Source of the DNA: Parvicella sp041583015
GTDB lineage: Bacteria > Bacteroidota > Bacteroidia > Flavobacteriales_D > Parvicellaceae
Direction of reading: 5' to 3'
NCBI GenBank assembly: GCA_041583015.1
Contig: JBFHGR010000128.1
Span: forward strand, 1-8,603
Length of the DNA: 8,603 bases
The translations under genes and the position numbers were made by a program. This document shows, piece after piece, positions 7,378 through 8,603 of the stretch (the first letter of the stretch is position 1; every line of letters begins with the position of its first letter). The notes under the pieces were generated by a model, which ran no database searches, was not told where the DNA came from, and saw nothing but the letters and a program-made list of their open reading frames with translations.

Positions 7378-7394
7378 CTTCATTTTTAAGTTAC
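7374..7394. terminator. Possible bidirectional hairpin between convergent genes
   Basis: GTAACTT (7374-7380) and AAGTTAC (7388-7394) form a perfect 7-bp inverted repeat around the loop CATTTTT. The stem includes the methyltransferase stop codon and lies just past the stop of the opposing gene. The location suits a shared terminator, but the stem is AT-rich and no strong U-tract follows on either strand, so the call is tentative. Confidence 0.35.
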
Positions 7395-7400
7395 TTACAA

Positions 7401-7970
7401 TTACTGTAGTAAAGCAGGAAAACGTTTTTCTATTATAAATCTGTTTTTTCTTTGCAATAGAATAGGGTAGACATTGAAGATAATAGACCAAATGGTTAGC
7501 CATATGAAATATGACCACGCTCCATGATATAAAAATAAAAATTGTACAACAAAAGTTGGGAACATCGATAGCCAATGTGATGTTTCAGATTGTTTGGTTT
7601 CTGCGTGATAGGTTTTAATATAAGTTCTACTTTTTCCTTTGAGGTAGACTCTCTTATTAAGATGTCTAAAGAACGAATTAATCAGAACAAATTGGTAGGT
7701 GTTAAGACCTAATATCTTGAAATAAAGCGGTGTTTCAAAATTCAGTTTTTGATAAAAAATAGCTGGAAATGTGACATGTTTGAAAGTTTGAAAAAAAAGA
7801 AAGCCAACTAAAATTAGATTCCAACATTGAATAAAAGTCAATGAAATAACAATAATAATGTTTGAGGAAGTAAGAGAAAGATTGTAAAACCACCATTCTA
7901 ACAAAGCGACAATTGCATACATTAAAATTAGTACAAGTAGTTTCTGGAAAAACTTAAGATGGTGAAACAT
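7401..7970 (-). CDS. CrtO-like (glycosyl-4,4'-diaponeurosporenoate acyltransferase family) membrane protein
   Basis: This is an integral membrane protein of 189 residues with hydrophobic segments at about 9-29, 36-60, 88-101 (weaker), 136-149 and 151-171. The C-terminal half carries ETKQSETSHWLSMFP (124-138), then N166, P169 and QRKNR (173-177). This pattern matches from memory the end of staphylococcal CrtO (ETKRAELIHWISILP, then NVPIIIVQRYNR), the enzyme that acylates the glucose of glycosyl-diaponeurosporenoate in staphyloxanthin synthesis. In CrtO terms, Glu124, Lys126, Glu129, His132, Trp133, Asn166, Pro169, Gln173, Arg174, Asn176 and Arg177 are the shared positions. No carotenoid gene is visible nearby, so the acyl acceptor here is unknown and may not be a carotenoid. 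The start ATG at 7970 follows an AT-rich leader. A -7 box lies 77 bases upstream. Confidence 0.68.
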   Translation of the reverse strand: MFHHLKFFQKLLVLILMYAIVALLEWWFYNLSLTSSNIIIVISLTFIQCWNLILVGFLFFQTFKHVTFPAIFYQKLNFETPLYFKILGLNTYQFVLINSFFRHLNKRVYLKGKSRTYIKTYHAETKQSETSHWLSMFPTFVVQFLFLYHGAWSYFIWLTIWSIIFNVYPILLQRKNRFIIEKRFPALLQ

Positions 7971-8046
7971 TTATTAAAATTAATGTAATTATAGTTGTTG
8001 CCTGTTTAAACATTGAGAAACATTTCTTTTTTGTGTCATAGCTGCG

Positions 8047-8054
8047 CAAAACTA
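8047..8054 (-). promoter_or_regulatory. Candidate -7 promoter box (TAGTTTTG) for the CrtO-like gene
   Basis: Read on the minus strand the bases are TAGTTTTG, a full match to TAnnTTTG. It would give a leader of about 70 bases before the ATG at 7970. No TTTG or TTG is found at the expected -33 position, so only half of the promoter signature is present. Confidence 0.35.
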
Positions 8055-8292
8055 CTAAATATAATGAGTCTTTAAAATAATTAGGATACTCGTTAAAATA
8101 TTGAAACACTACTATGAGAATAGAAACTGAACAACATTAAATGATGTTTTCTGATTATATGATATGAAAAAGTATAAATAACAACCTCTATCATGATACA
8201 GCGTATAGTTCAATAAGGCTACTTTTTCAGCACGCACAATGAGTGGTTTTTGGTAGTAGATATTTCTTTAAATTTTTTATGTGTTAAAATAA

Positions 8293-8310
8293 ATACGGCA
8301 AATGTCGTAT
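8293..8310. promoter_or_regulatory. Imperfect 18-bp dyad upstream of the right-edge lipoprotein
   Basis: ATACGGC and GTCGTAT flank the spacer AAAT. The outer ATACG/CGTAT arms are perfect, and one G-T position interrupts the inner part. It lies 54 bases before the lipoprotein start. It could be an operator or a small RNA hairpin. No T-tract follows, so a terminator is unlikely. Confidence 0.25.
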
Positions 8311-8364
8311 GAAATTAATATGTGATTTTATTAAAATTGTCATTTGTAATAAAGATCAAAAAAT

Positions 8365-8603
8365 ATGATGACAAAATTGAAGTGGTACTTTCCTGTAATA
8401 TTTATCGCTTTTATCTTTTTGGGATGCAAAAAAGAGAAAAAGTTCTTCAAAACACTTACGGGTAGGTGGAAAATTCATAATTATGAATTCTATGGAACAG
8501 AAATGACAGCAGAGGGTGAGTTTGTTTTTACCAAAAAGAAGTCTGGTATCATACCTACCTATAGCGTATTACAGGAAGAAGCCTATGAAGGAAGCTACAC
8601 AAT
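8365..8603 (+). CDS. Lipoprotein, 5' part only (possible lipocalin-like domain)
   Basis: The frame opens with two Met codons (8365 and 8368) and stays open for 79 codons to the window edge. Its C-terminus is missing. Residues 1-20 form a lipoprotein signal peptide with a basic start (MMTKLKWY), a hydrophobic core and the lipobox FLGC, so Cys21 would be lipidated. The Lys/Glu-rich KKEKK follows directly. LTGRWKIHNYE (31-41) resembles the first strand of the lipocalin-like domains often found in Bacteroidota lipoproteins (LxGxWK). The later pattern GEFVFTKKKSG and YEGSYT suits continued beta-strands. The domain assignment is inference from a short match. The function is unknown. Confidence 0.8.
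   Translation, partial: MMTKLKWYFPVIFIAFIFLGCKKEKKFFKTLTGRWKIHNYEFYGTEMTAEGEFVFTKKKSGIIPTYSVLQEEAYEGSYT

Larger units (their letters stand above)
7971..8364. other. 394-base intergenic region between divergent genes
   Basis: This stretch is very AT-rich and holds no frame I would call a gene on either strand. It separates the leftward CrtO-like gene from the rightward lipoprotein gene. It contains a minus-strand -7 box (8047-8054), a perfect 10-bp palindrome TATCATGATA (8189-8198) and an imperfect 18-bp dyad (8293-8310). I see no tRNA fold and no strong intrinsic terminator. Confidence 0.5.

Noticed and set aside
7360..7575. A 71-residue minus-strand frame overlapping both the methyltransferase and the CrtO-like gene
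   Set aside because: It lies mostly inside the CrtO-like coding region in another frame, and the CrtO signature is in the other frame. It is a shadow.

Overview
The window looks like a piece of a Bacteroidota chromosome, probably from the class Flavobacteriia. It is AT-rich. One protein carries a type A C-terminal sorting domain of the type IX secretion system (T9SS), which is restricted to that phylum. The lipoproteins carry carboxypeptidase-regulatory-like N-terminal domains, there are no clear Shine-Dalgarno sequences, and several upstream regions hold the Bacteroidota -7 box TAnnTTTG. I cannot name the genus.

Left part (1-5973), all on the minus strand. Read in the direction of transcription it holds murF (5973-4690, peptidoglycan precursor ligase), a secreted M43-type zinc metalloprotease with PKD, jelly-roll and T9SS sorting domains (4590-2536), a PaaI-like hotdog thioesterase (2425-1979), and two tandem paralogous lipoproteins (1920-973 and 959-27). 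A further reading frame appears to start at 23 and runs off the left edge. The last three frames are separated by only 13 and 3 bases and probably form one transcription unit. The two lipoproteins share a C-terminal domain of about 175 residues that starts KP(V/I)IYLYPEKE and ends ERKGFTVVEWGG. I know of no assigned function for it, and it is the most interesting unexplained element here.

Right part. A 339-base divergent intergenic region (5974-6312) separates murF from a plus-strand class I SAM-dependent methyltransferase of unknown substrate (6313-7377). This gene converges on a minus-strand membrane protein (7970-7401) whose C-terminal half matches the CrtO-type glycosyl-diaponeurosporenoate acyltransferase signature. 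The two are only 23 bases apart, and a small hairpin overlaps the methyltransferase stop codon. A 394-base non-coding stretch follows, and then the 5' end of a plus-strand lipoprotein (8365 onward), cut by the window edge.

The genes do not form one pathway. The common thread is the cell envelope: wall synthesis, outer-membrane or surface lipoproteins, a T9SS-exported protease and a possible lipid or pigment acyltransferase. I see no rRNA or tRNA gene, CRISPR array, insertion sequence or phage gene.
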